Assembly (NCBI RefSeq): GCF_022201045.2
Contig: NC_068560.1
Location: 29,281,501-29,345,500, forward strand
DNA length: 64,000 nucleotides
DNA from: Citrus sinensis
Taxonomy: Eukaryota > Streptophyta > Magnoliopsida > Sapindales > Rutaceae
Direction: 5' to 3'
Both the position numbers and the translations under genes were made by a program. Within the stretch, counting starts at the first letter, position 1; each line of letters begins with the position of its first letter. Below, piece by piece: positions 11,473-21,778 of the stretch. Under the pieces are notes generated by a model. The model was not told the DNA's origin, searched no databases, and saw only the letters and a program-made list of their open reading frames with translations.

Positions 11473-12652
11473 ATGGAATGCTCAAGAGAAGAACAATTTT
11501 TTGTTAAAGTAAAGAAATTTTATTGGGATGACCCTTACTTATTCAAATATTGCCCATATCAAATTTTTCGGCGATGTATTCCTGATAATAAGGTAAGTAG
11601 TGTCATTAATTTTTGTTATTCTGAAGCATATAGTGGACATTTTTCTTCAAGAAAAACTACTGCTAAAATTTTACAGTGTGGATTTTATTGGCCTATCATG
11701 TTCAAAGACACATATGAATTTTGCAAAAGTTGTGAAAAATGTCAAAAATTGGGATCAATTACTAAAAAAAACATTATGCCCTTAAATCTCATACTTGAAA
11801 TTGAAATATTTGAATGTTGGGGAATTGATTTCATGGGTCTATTTCCATCATCTTTTGGATTTGTGTATATATTAGTTGCAGTTGATTATGTCTCAAAATT
11901 GATTGAAGCAATTTCTTGTTGAAATAATGATAGTAAAATTGTGGTTAAATTTTTAAGAGAAAACATTTTAAATCGATTTGGAATCCCGAGCCATTATCAG
12001 TTATGGAGGTAAGCATTTTTGTAATAAGTCATTTGACTCTTTAATGAAGAAATATGGAATTACACATAAAGTTGCTACCCCTTATCATCCTCAAACAAAT
12101 GGTCAAGTTGAATTAGTAAATAAGGAGATAAAATAAATTTTGGAAAAAACGGTTAACCCAAACCGAAAAGATTGGTCTCTTAGACTTAATGATGCACTTT
12201 GAGCTTACCGTACTGCATTTAAAACGTCATTAGGAATGTCACCCTATCGGTTAGTTTATGGTAAACTTTGTCATTTACATGTTGAACTTGAACATAAATC
12301 ACTTTGGACTATTAAAGCTTTTAATTCAAATTTGGATGATGCTGGTAATGTGTGAAAATTGCAATTGAATGAACTTGAGGAATTAATGAATGATGCATAT
12401 CAAAATTCAAGAATTATTAAGGCAAGAACAAAACCATTTCATGATAAAAGAATTTTTCAAAAAACATTTGAGATTGGTCAAAAAGTGTTGCTTTATAATT
12501 CTCGTCTTCATTTATGTCCAGGAAAGTTAAAGTCAAAATGGAGTGGCTCATTTGTTGTAAAAAATATATATTCATATGGGGCCATAGAAATTGAGAATCC
12601 AAATAATGGTGTCACATTTAAAGTTAATGGTCAAAGATTAAACCATATCTAG
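11473..12652 (+). pseudogene. integrase, catalytic Asp replaced and several stops
   Basis: The HHCC zinc domain (GHFSSRKTTAKIL...CKSCEKCQ) is intact at about 11630-11750. The first core Asp is in WGIDFMG. The second, normally in the SDGG motif, reads SYGG at about 12000-12010 (a GAT to TAT change). The third acidic residue survives in TNGQVE. Stops occur at about 11920, 12134, 12200 and 12354. The C-terminal frame 12359-12652 ends with the family-typical VNGQRL segment. Confidence 0.8.
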
Positions 12653-12835
12653 AACATCACCCACGTGATGAGGACACCGAAATTAATTTGGGTGACCCAT
12701 CAGTTCTTAATTAAGTCTTTAATGAGTGATTTTTTTTTGTTTTACTATTATTTTGCCGTTTCATTGTTTGATTTTTTCTCTAGAGTGATGCACTGTACAT
12801 ATTTTTTTAACATTATTTTTCTTGTGTAAGCGTGT

Positions 12836-13108
12836 TTGTTTGACAGTTGTACATTCTCTCATCAATTTTCATTTTACATCATGAGCACCTCAATGAGAAA
12901 ATTCTTGTTCACACATCTTAAAAGACTTATACGAGTGAGATTTAATCTGAGAAGATTGAAACAAAGCAGTAAATCTCATCCACTTTGGGATCTGCAACCA
13001 CCAGAATTCGTGTCCTATATTGAGGATCTAGAAGGACAACTTAGAGCAATAGAGTGTGGTATATATGAAATTCAATTGAAGCTTGAGGTTAACTCAATGA
13101 GAGGATGA
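12836..13108 (+). CDS. small basic post-pol frame in the retroelement, unidentified
   Basis: A 90-residue frame. The likely start is an internal Met-Ser-Thr at about 12880, giving roughly 75 residues. It is rich in Arg/Lys in its first half (KRLIRVRFNLRRLKQ) and has a short predicted helix at its end (YIEDLEGQLRAIECGIYEI). It lies 180 bases after the integrase end and matches no domain I know. It could be the start of the extra ORF found after pol in Athila elements. Coding status is uncertain. Confidence 0.3.
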   Translation: MFDSCTFSHQFSFYIMSTSMRKFLFTHLKRLIRVRFNLRRLKQSSKSHPLWDLQPPEFVSYIEDLEGQLRAIECGIYEIQLKLEVNSMRG

Positions 13109-13283
13109 ATGTAAGTTCATTTTCCTTTTATATTGTGTGCTTCTTTTTGCTCTCTTTCACGTTTGATTTGATTTTGGTGTGTTTTGATTTATTTTCCCGC
13201 ATAAATGGCGGATAACAGTACTCCGTGACTTCTTAAGTCAATATCTTCAGTTTCTCATAATAACTGAAACCCAAAAATCAAAC

Positions 13284-13903
13284 ATGGAAGAAATACAATA
13301 TAAACTGCATAAGCATTTTTCCTCTCTCCCTCAGAATGCCTCAGGAATATTTACAAAGCTCGTTGTGAACGACTGTGTTTGTTAATGATCAATGACATTC
13401 CTTCTGACATTCGTTGGTTAATTGAAGCAAAGGTCTGATTAGCAAGTGAGTTTTCTGATCCATTTGTTTCTTACATGCCTGGTTTTGGTAAAAGTATGTT
13501 TTCTAAGAAAATGACAACTAAACAACTAGGCTCAAAATGTCAGAACTGTGTAAGACTTAGTTGCAAATGACCGGATTGTAAATCTTTAGGAATGATTTTT
13601 GATACTCATGAAGATAAAATTAAATTTGTTAAAGACGGCCTAAGTAAAGAATCGTTGGATGACATCTTACGATCTCTTGAGATGCATCGTAGCGGACATG
13701 TGCAATATGAGATATACAAGTTATAGAGACTATTGCAAACACAAAGTGCACAGTTTAGTCTTGAGAATCTGACTAAAAAAGATCATGTTTACCAGTTTAT
13801 AAGAAAACTGGATGGGAAGCCAATCCTCAACCCATAGAGGGCGTTCAAGCCGTTACTGGATGTAAAACCAGAGGAAAATGTGAGCCACAATCACAACTAC
13901 TAG
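13284..13903 (+). pseudogene. decayed post-pol reading frame with a cysteine cluster
   Basis: A Met at 13284 opens about 26 codons. After a one-frame shift near 13357 a single frame runs 182 codons to 13903 with four internal stops (TGA, TGA, TAG, TAG). Those fall where CGA or CAG would fit. The content is clearly protein-like: a C-x2-C-x4-C cluster with another Cys five codons later (about 13530-13575), then acidic/basic helical text such as SKESLDDILRSLEMH. It lies between pol and the LOG-like frame and is probably an element-encoded extra protein. No function is assigned. Confidence 0.45.
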
Positions 13904-14220
13904 TAAATATTCTTTTACTTCACTGTTATTTTACTTTACTGTTATTTTACTTTACTGTTATTTTATCATTTGCATTATTGCATTTAGCGGTATGATTTTG
14001 TATTTAATAAATATTTGTTTTCTTTTACTGTTTGCTTTTTTTAATCATTATTTTCTTTTTACTGTTTGTTTTTTAATTATTGAGCCACGAGCTTTACTCG
14101 TCATTTGACAAATATGTCAACCCATTTACAGATGTTTCTTATTATTTATGTCACCAAGATCTTTAAATATGAGCTTTTTTTTTCCAAACATTCACAACTT
14201 GTTTTTGAAAAATTAGTCCA

Positions 14221-14760
14221 ATGGCAGCATCTTCGAGTAAACAATTCAAAAACATTTGTGTGCTTTTTGAGTTTCACTATGGAAAGTACAAAGAGTTCGT
14301 TCAGGCAGCTGTAGATCTTGGTCGTCTCATAGCAGAAAAGAAACATCATCTTGTATATGGAGGAGGTGAACGAGGGTTATCAAGACTTGTCTCAAAAGCT
14401 GTTTTTACTAGAGGAAGCCTAGTACTAGGCATTATCCCCAAAGCCATGAAACCACTACTGTGCATGTCTGGCCCACCAATTGGAGAAGAATTAGTGGTAT
14501 CAAGTATGCAAGAGAGAATATATGAAATAATGAATCATGCTGATGCTTTTATTTTCTTGTCAGGAGATCTTGCAACTTTTGAGGCACTAATTACATTTGC
14601 ATCTTGGGCCCACTTGAACATTCATAAAAAAACCCATCAGTTTGTTAATGTTAATAATTTTTATGACGGCTTGCTAACTTTTATTAACCATGCAATAAAG
14701 AATCATTTTGTTCCATATCCTGTAAAAAAAACTCTTTATCTCTGCTTCTACTACAAATGA
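14221..14760 (+). CDS. LONELY GUY (LOG)-like frame captured inside the retrotransposon
   Basis: 179 codons with no stop and no intron. LOG enzymes release active cytokinin base from the riboside monophosphate in the cytosol, and plant LOG genes normally have several introns. Family signs are KNICVLF at 10-16, LVYGGGERGLSRLVSKAV at 44-61, VLGIIPKAM at 68-76, GEELVV at 88-93, MQER at 96-99 and ADAF at 107-110. The nucleotide/catalytic motif PGGxGTxxE reads SGDLATFEA at 114-122. Pro, two Gly and the final Glu are therefore changed, and the early CGS segment is lost. The usual enzyme activity looks unlikely. The frame ends early because an eight-A run shifts it; the normal C-terminus continues in another frame (next entry). 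Whether it is translated is unknown. Confidence 0.75.
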   Translation: MAASSSKQFKNICVLFEFHYGKYKEFVQAAVDLGRLIAEKKHHLVYGGGERGLSRLVSKAVFTRGSLVLGIIPKAMKPLLCMSGPPIGEELVVSSMQERIYEIMNHADAFIFLSGDLATFEALITFASWAHLNIHKKTHQFVNVNNFYDGLLTFINHAIKNHFVPYPVKKTLYLCFYYK

Positions 14761-15008
14761 GTTACTTGATCTTTTACAAGCATATACACAAGAGCTAGAT
14801 CCAAAGCTAACTTTTATTAACCATGCAATAAAGAATCATTTTGTTCCATATTCTGTAAAAAAAACTCTTTATCTCTGCTTCTACTGCTAATGAGTTACTT
14901 GATCTTTTACAAGCATATACACCAGAGCTAGATCCAAAGACTTTTGCACTGAATTGGTCGACTGATGATAGTAGCAGTAGCAGTAGCAGTAGAAGAAGTG
15001 CGATTTAG
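14673..15008 (+). repeat. 133-base tandem duplication covering the LOG C-terminus
   Basis: Two direct copies, 14673-14805 and 14806-14938, differ at a handful of bases. Each holds an eight-A run. With one A fewer, the frame would continue into the LOG tail, whose text (SASTTNELLDLLQAYTQELD) is visible in each copy. After copy 2 that frame runs on through PKTFALNW, an Asp-Asp and a Ser repeat (AGT/AGC at 14967-14990) to TAG at 15006-15008, which is the normal end of a LOG protein. Both copies share the A run, so the slip probably came before the duplication. Confidence 0.7.
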
Positions 15009-15189
15009 ATTTAACTCTCTGTCTGTAAATAGTTTCTGTTGCAATGTTTATGTACTGTCTTCTAAACTCTTTCTCTTTCCTTTTAAAACATTGAGGACAA
15101 TGTCTTTTTCAGGTTGGGGGCAGGGAATAGTTGATAATTGTGGAATGTCTTAGTCCTGATGATGCATTTAAAAATAATAATTTTTTTTT

Positions 15190-15360
15190 TTGTAAAAACT
15201 AACTTTGGACTAAATTTGATGGCTGGATATGGAGAATGTAGTACCTCTAGAAACGCATCTTCTTAAATTATGGTTGATTAACTTAGGACAAATTTGAGTC
15301 GAAGATGGCAGGATATAGAGAATGTAGTACTTCTAGAAACGCATCTTCTTAATCTTAAGA
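15190..15360 (+). repeat. tandem repeat in the retroelement 3' region
   Basis: Two imperfect copies of about 90 bases each contain 'tagagaatgtagtac-tctagaaacgcatcttctt' (near 15230-15268 and 15316-15353). Nothing coding is seen. Confidence 0.65.
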
Positions 15361-15467
15361 GTGATCTTAAAAAAAAAATTAACTTTTTCTTCATATTTGT
15401 TATTCGCTTTTAAGCTTTTGCATCAAGTTCAGGTGAGATCTCCTCTTCTTCTTCTTTTATTATTCTC

Positions 15468-15469
<2 letters not shown>

Positions 15470-15545
<76 letters not shown>
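15470..15545 (+). repeat. (ATT)n microsatellite
   Basis: About 25 uninterrupted ATT units. The poly-leucine frame across it is an artefact of the repeat. Confidence 0.95.
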
Positions 15546-16068
15546 TTGCATATTTGTAAAATTATAAAATGTTAAGATAATGTTTAGATTAGGTTGTGGG
15601 GTGGGGATAATTGACGTATGTTTTTAAATATGTGAGTTGTTTTTCTCTTTTCTCTTTTCTTTTCTTTGTTTAAAAAAAACCAAAAAAAAAATTTGTTTTT
15701 GTCTAGGATGGTTGTGTAAAGAGTCATGACTTTTGAGACTCATCCTAATAGTTTTGTTGTATTATATTTTGATTTTTAGATTCATAGTAAATTGTTTTTG
15801 TTCCCTTTTCTTTGAATTACTCGAATTTGTGAACTCTCCACTTGATTATTAAGTTATTTAATTGTTTACTCATTTAACAGGTATTATTGAATCATTCTTC
15901 ACACACACATTATGACACATACTAATCGGTTGTAAGTTAAAATTTTACAGCATTTAGTTCTTTTAATTTATTAGGAATATTATCTAAGGTAGTAGAAAGT
16001 GTATATTGCAAAAAAACAAAAACAAAAACAAAAAAAGAAGAAAAAATGTTTTTAATTTTGCTATATCT

Positions 16069-16295
16069 AGAAACCCGAGTAATTAAATTCGTAGGGGTGT
16101 TTCAACACCTAATACCCTAAGGTCAACTGGTCTGGGAGTCACTACCCTAAAGCTCGCTACATGGGTAATAGATATATTGTTTGTTTATTAGAAACCCGAG
16201 TAATTAAGTCTGTAGGGGTGCTTCAACACCTAGTGCCCTAAGGCCAACTGGTCTGGGAGTCACTGACCTAAAGCTCGCTACACGGGTTAGAAATG
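16069..16295 (+). repeat. two structured 121-base direct repeats before the 3' LTR
   Basis: Units start at 16069 and 16190 with 'agaaacccgagtaatta' and end near 'gctacacgggtt'. Each holds a conserved 'caactggtctgggagtcact' core and a small inverted repeat (GGTGTT/AACACC or close). The ends AACCCG/CGGGTT can pair in the second unit. This looks like conserved RNA structure rather than coding sequence, and its role is unknown. Confidence 0.6.
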
Positions 16296-16593
16296 TAATA
16301 TTTTAAAAATATGTGTGAATAATCTATTGTCTAATGATATAATTTCTAACGAATTTTGGAACGAAAATGTTGTTTTTCTTTTAATGAAGCCACATAAGTA
16401 TTGTGTTAATTACTTGAGCACAAAAGAAGGTTTGATATTCTGGATAATGAGTGAACATCAATGTGGTAAAGAAATTTGGGAGAGTTCATTTATTTGGTAA
16501 TTTAGAGGATAGATGAACAACTGTTAACTTGCATGTGAATTTTATAAATCTTAATTTAATATAACGCTTTAATTGCTAGAGGGCTAGCAATAA

Positions 16594-16607
16594 GCTGGTT
16601 GGGGGTG
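16594..16607 (+). promoter_or_regulatory. polypurine-type tract of the LTR element
   Basis: The G-rich tract 'gctggttgggggtg' abuts the TGATTAG start of the 3' LTR, where plus-strand priming would begin. Confidence 0.6.
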
Positions 16608-16692
16608 TGATTAGTATTAAAAATTGTTTAATTATCAAGCGATAATATGTTATTTTATGTTTATGTCATAATTTATATCTGTGTTTATGCAA

Positions 16693-19386
16693 TGTAATAC
16701 CCCACACCCGATTATTTTTGACTCTCCACCTATATAAATTGAGCGCGATTAAAAGCTCGAGTAGTCGGATTTTATTTACGTCACGGGATCGGTAGAAGTT
16801 TAATTTGTATCAAGCTTAAGTGGAAAAAAAAAATAAAAGAGAAAGAAGAAGAATTCGGGTTCCATATAAAAGGAGGAAACTGGTTTTCAAAATGAGAGAG
16901 AGGAGCACGCGGGAGAGAGAGCGAGATGGAGTTGACCCGTTTGACCCATTTGACCGACCCGGACCCGCGACTTTGACCCGGCCGGTTCTCCCATTTCCGG
17001 CCACCGTTCCGGGCAAGCTTGGTACCGATTTGAAGCTTGAGAGACGAGCAACGTATCCATGCCATCCTCGTCACCGGAAACCGACCAGAACGCCTGCGAT
17101 TTGGGATCGGAAACTCGCGGCTTAGACCCGTTTTTGCCGTCGTTGATCCCGCCGGATTTTCGACGTACCACCACTTGGAACTGGTTCCTCACGTCTCCAG
17201 CAACATTTCCCGACCAACCACAACCACCAAGGACGCCGGGAAATCGCCGAACGATCAGCGGAAAGTTTTGGATTTTTGGAGCTTCGATCCGCCGTTGCCG
17301 CCGCGGGTGGGAGGTCACGGCCACCACCGTTGGACTCACCGAGGTCTGAGCTATCAGACCTGAGCTTCCCGTCGCCGTCGGATGAATTCCGGTGACCGTT
17401 GACCAGCAAGGGTATTTTGGTAATTTCTCAGTCCAAGGGCAAATTTGTAATTTCAGATGTTGTGGATATTTTGGTAATTGCTGTAATTGAGGATAAAGTT
17501 GGTAATTTATGGTTTTGAGGTTAATTTGGTAATTTTGATATGAGGGTATTTTGGTAATATTGAATTCAAGGGCAATTCGATAAATTCATAAATTTGAGGG
17601 TGAATTTGTAATTTGCGGAATCAGTGGATAAATTGGTAATTTTAAGTTAGGGCAATGAGGTAATTTGAGATTACGATGGTAATTCGGTAATTTAAGTCAA
17701 TAAGGACATTTTGGTAATTTTACGTGCAGATGGTAATTTCGTAATTTTTGACATTTTGGTTATTTATGTAATCTGAATTGAGGACGATTTGGTAATCGAC
17801 GATTCTGAGGATAATTTGGTAAAATAATGATGTTTGAGGATAAGTTGGTAAAATATTGATGTTGGGGGTATTTTGGTAATTTTGGCATGTAGGGGTATTT
17901 TGGTAATTTTATACATGCGGGCATAGTTTATCGTTAACAGATATTTGTTTCGAGATTTATTATATTAATTGGTTTTTACGGAGAATAATTATGGTGTTTT
18001 CCGTGATTAGGAGGATCCGCATCCGCGAACGAGAATCTACCCGCGGACGTTGTTGATACTGAGTCTAGACATCATCACTGTGAGTGGAATATACAAAACC
18101 TATTTTCATAGTATATGCTGATTTTCTTATATAGTACAGTATGTTTGAGAAATAAATGTTTAATGCGTTGATTTAATGATTTTCCAGCGAATTGACTTTT
18201 ATTTATGTGTTGATATTTATTATGATTGAGAATGAGTTCGATTTATGATTTTATTAGCGTTTTTGAGTAAAAGCATGATATTAGAATTGAGCAGACTTGG
18301 AGATATGTTGAATAGAAAGAAAATGAGATTTCAGATGGGATCATATGTTTACTATCAGTTTTGAAATCATTAGACAGTACCCTTCCCTCCAGATACAGAG
18401 ATACAGATAAAAAGAGATACAGAAAAGAGATACAGATAAGATGAGATAGAGGCCTTTGGGGCCCGTCGGGACACACATAGAGGCTTTGGGCCGTGTGTTC
18501 GGGCGCTTTTGCCTTTTGGGGGCTTATGCATGCACAGTACAGATATATGAGATAAGAGATATGAGATATGAGATATGAGATGAGATCGTCCCCATCTATC
18601 CGTTGTGGCTCCGGGGCGTGACGTTACCCAGATAGTGCGTCATTGCCTGGCCGTTGTAGCCCGGATATGATCAGATTATCCCCTGGGTACTTGTTTGATG
18701 ACAGTTTTTAGTATTCAGTATTTAATATGAGTATGGTGATTCCATCGATTTTATGCAGATTTATTATTGCAGTTATTCAATTTGAATTAAATGAGTTTAT
18801 GATATTTTGAGAAATTGATTTGAGAATTGATTTACGAAATTGAAATTGATTTAAGAAAAGATTTGAGAAATTGATTTGAGAAAGATTAAATGATTTTAAA
18901 TATTTTATTAAATTGTTAGCAACTACTATCCACTCACTGAGCTCACTGAGTTTTATGCTCACTCCACTTTTTATTATATTTTCCCCCCCTCACAGGAGAC
19001 TTGCAGGTACATCAGTCGATCCAGTAACGATAGTTAGATTTGAAATTGTGGCCACGTGATGGCGCTAGGAGTCGTGGATTTAATAATTTTGAGTTTTGGG
19101 TTATTGCGAGTTGTATTTATTTGTTATATTTTGTAATTAAGGATAACTGATATATTTTAATATTAGGATGTTTTGGGTGATATTTGATGAGTTGGTTTGA
19201 GAAGTTGGTTATGGAGGATGTTTGGTTATTAAATTATTTCGGGAGTGTTATTTTGTCATTTGCAGGGTTGGATATGTTTTATTTATAAGGGAGACTCTGT
19301 CGAAATTTTTATAGATTTGTTATTAATTCGATTTTACGAGTTTAGATAGACTCGCCCTGGGGGAGGTTGCGGGGCGGGTCGTTTCA
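16693..19386 (+). mobile_element. 2.69 kb solo LTR nested in the 3' LTR
   Basis: It begins TGTAATACCCC and ends GGTCGTTTCA. The 5 bp target duplication TGCAA lies at 16688-16692 and 19387-19391. There is no internal region, primer site or coding domain, so it is a solo LTR, probably of a long-LTR gypsy family. It holds a GC-rich block at 16850-17400, a degenerate 'ggtaattt' repeat at 17410-17935, a GATACA/GATATGA microsatellite region at 18390-18590 and a block containing 'ccgttgtggctccggggcgtgacg'. The overlapping frames in the GC-rich block lack codon or domain support. Confidence 0.8.
17410..17935 (+). repeat. degenerate 'tttggtaattt' minisatellite in the solo LTR
   Basis: More than fifteen copies of '(t)ttggtaattt' recur at irregular 20-50 base spacing, often preceded by 'gagg-' or 'ggg-ta'. 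Noncoding. Confidence 0.7.
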
Positions 19387-20760
19387 TGCAATCTATTAGG
19401 AATTATTAATTATGTTTTAAATATATTTAATTTTGTGTATTTTTATGTGTTTATTAGGAAAAATATTAATTTCATGTTATTCGAGGCTCCAAACAGATAA
19501 ACGGATGTCAAATTTGAATTCCGGAGGTCCGAAAGCCTTAAGATCAGTCAAGATCAGCTTCAAATTAGGCTTGTGTAAAACAAATTGACTTTTCCTGTTG
19601 ACCGAGCACTGATTGGATGATGAAATGAGCTTACAATAGATATGAGTGCATGGGATAATAGGCAATTTTGACTAAATTTCAACCGTTCATGATTCAATGG
19701 CCATGATTGTGCCACGTGGCAATGGTTGGTGAAGCAAGTTGTAGGATCCGAATCTTTGTATTCGGGTCGACCCGATCCACCCATTAACCCGCCAAATCTC
19801 AACCATTCTTTGGCCAAATTGGACAAGTCAAACGAGGCCACGTGTGATGTTGACTTTTGAAGTTTGACCAGTCGTTGGATCTTGATCTAAAGGTTGTGAG
19901 GAGCACATGCATGAAGCTTATGATGGACCGCAAAACACTAGATTATGAAGTCATTTTTCTATAAATAGAGCCTCATTTCTATGTTTTTAATCATCTCTTT
20001 ACAACTCTCTTCTTCTCAAATTCTCTCCATCTCCTTATAATCTTGATTTCCAGGTGTGTTTTTAATATTTTGTATAATTATTTTTATAAATAAAATTAGT
20101 TTTATTTCCAATTTTAGTTGTTTTTATTACTTTTAATTATAAGTAATTCAATTTTACTACTTCCTTTTATTTTAATTATGCTTAACTAAATAATATTAGT
20201 TAGGGGAAGGTGAAACTCTTAGGAAATAAATATGATTTAATCAAATTCTATTTTTAATTTTATAAAATAAATTATTTTCTAGTTAATTTTATAAATATTT
20301 TATATTTTAAAATTTTGATTTATTGTAGACAAACAAATGAATTTGGCACAATAAATTCTTAATCTCTTAAAATAAGGTATGGTAAAATAGTATTTTGACT
20401 TATTGTAGACAAATTAAATTTTGGCACAATAAATACTTAATCCATCATAAAATTAAAGGGAAAATAATAATAATTTATATAATTAATCTTTTAGGCAATA
20501 AATCTAAAAAAATGGCAAAAAGAATTTATTAAGTTTTATTTACTTCTAAGAGTGGATCAATAACCCTAACTAGTTCAATTTCATAGTTTCATTTAAATTA
20601 AGTTGTTTATATTTAAGTTTTAATTTCAATTTTTAGTTAAAATAAAATAAACAAATTAAATTTTTTCTCTGTAGATTGATCTCGGACTCACCGAATTATA
20701 ATACAATAAGACACTCTTATAATTGGGAGTTAAAAATTACTTTTAAGTTGTGTCACCTAT

Positions 20761-21778
20761 CTCAGTAACCAATTGGTTAAACGTTTGTATTTTCACACTG
20801 AGAATCTCAGACCAGGGTACTAATAGTTGAAGATATATTTGTAAATAATATAATACAATAAATTTCAACACTTTGATTTAAGATCTAGATTCGAATAGGC
20901 TTAGACGACTTTTGCTGAACTTTTGAATCTAAAATACTTCGGCTTTCATGAAATTTGGTGAATTTGGATCCGGTCCTGCGTATGTTTTAATAATGGTCAG
21001 TTAAGTGGGTATTTTTATACCAGCACAAATTTCATATGTTCAAAAGACAACACATTTGTTTTCTCTTTTTCCTCCCATAAGATTTGTTTTCAAGTACAAA
21101 AGCACAAAAGCACAACATTATTATTGAGGAGCTGGCTAAGTTACAGATTCTGTAACATACAGATCCAACTTAGCCAGCACCTGATTGGTTAGCTAGCTAC
21201 CAAACAAAAACATATGCAGGACAGGTGTGGTGCATGCATTGGGTGCGTAATATATGTAGAAATCAAGAGTAGACGGTCGTGAATGTCGTTGTCCTGATAA
21301 AACTCAGAGAGTCATCCCTTGTACGTGAGAGTATTATCGGTTCTCTGTGGTTAAAAGCTGCAACTCGAAAATAATGATTTTTGTTGTTAATAAAGGTCAT
21401 TCTATAATGCTTTTTTTTAAGTATTAATAATGTAACAAATGTGTTCAATTGGTTTAATCCGCCGTGTAAAATATTTGTATTAATAACACTATTGTAATCC
21501 GTTTAGAATTCTTATTTAAAAGATTTTTTTTTTAAAAAAAAAAGAGTTATGGAATATCAATACCTCTCTTTCTTTTTTGAATTCATAACTCGCCATTCAA
21601 TTAGAACTCATCAACTTAATTTTAAATCTCATCCTTTTCGATTAGTCACCTTTGTAAGACTCAAGCCTGTAAACACTTTTCATATTCTTTTTTTTTTTAA
21701 TTATAGCCTAATGGAAACTTAATTCCCTCTCCTTGCACCCATATGAGCAATCTTCAAACCCAAACTTTTTTTTTTTTT
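20761..21778. other. intergenic, left part of duplication unit 2
   Basis: Bases about 20780-20860 resemble 1955-2035 near unit 1. At 21132-21177 the 11-base arms CTGGCTAAGTT and AACTTAGCCAG form a perfect inverted repeat around a 24-base loop that itself contains a short palindrome (acagattctgt). No gene is seen. Confidence 0.5.

Larger units (their letters stand above)
16608..20755 (+). repeat. 3' LTR of the Athila-type element, split by a nested insertion
   Basis: LTR sequence lies at 16608-16692 and 19387-20755, collinear with the 5' LTR and ending GTGTCA. The outer target duplication CCTAT follows at once. About 1.45 kb of LTR remains when the insertion is removed. Confidence 0.88.
5151..20760 (+). 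mobile_element. Athila-type Ty3/gypsy LTR retrotransposon with target duplication
   Basis: A complete but decayed element. Its LTRs begin TGATTAG and end GTGTCA, and the 5 bp target duplication CCTAT lies at 5151-5155 and 20756-20760. In order it holds the 5' LTR, a tRNA-Asp-type primer site, gag with a zinc knuckle, protease, reverse transcriptase, RNase H, integrase, two unidentified post-pol frames, a LOG-like frame, structured tandem repeats, a purine tract and the 3' LTR. The 3' LTR is split by a nested solo LTR. Lineage was judged from the gag and protease motifs and the long region after pol. Many stops and frameshifts make it non-autonomous. It inserted between duplication units 1 and 2 of the PMEI/CRP locus. 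Confidence 0.9.

Noticed and set aside
12653..14220. Retroviral envelope-like gene after pol
   Set aside because: No signal peptide, transmembrane segment or furin-like site is visible in the frames here, so an envelope label is not supported.
15361..15567. Frame with a long poly-leucine run
   Set aside because: It is the ATT microsatellite read in one phase.
16780..17409. Several overlapping 65-150 codon frames on both strands in a GC-rich block
   Set aside because: They lie inside the nested solo LTR, overlap each other in many frames, and show no domain, so they are composition artefacts.
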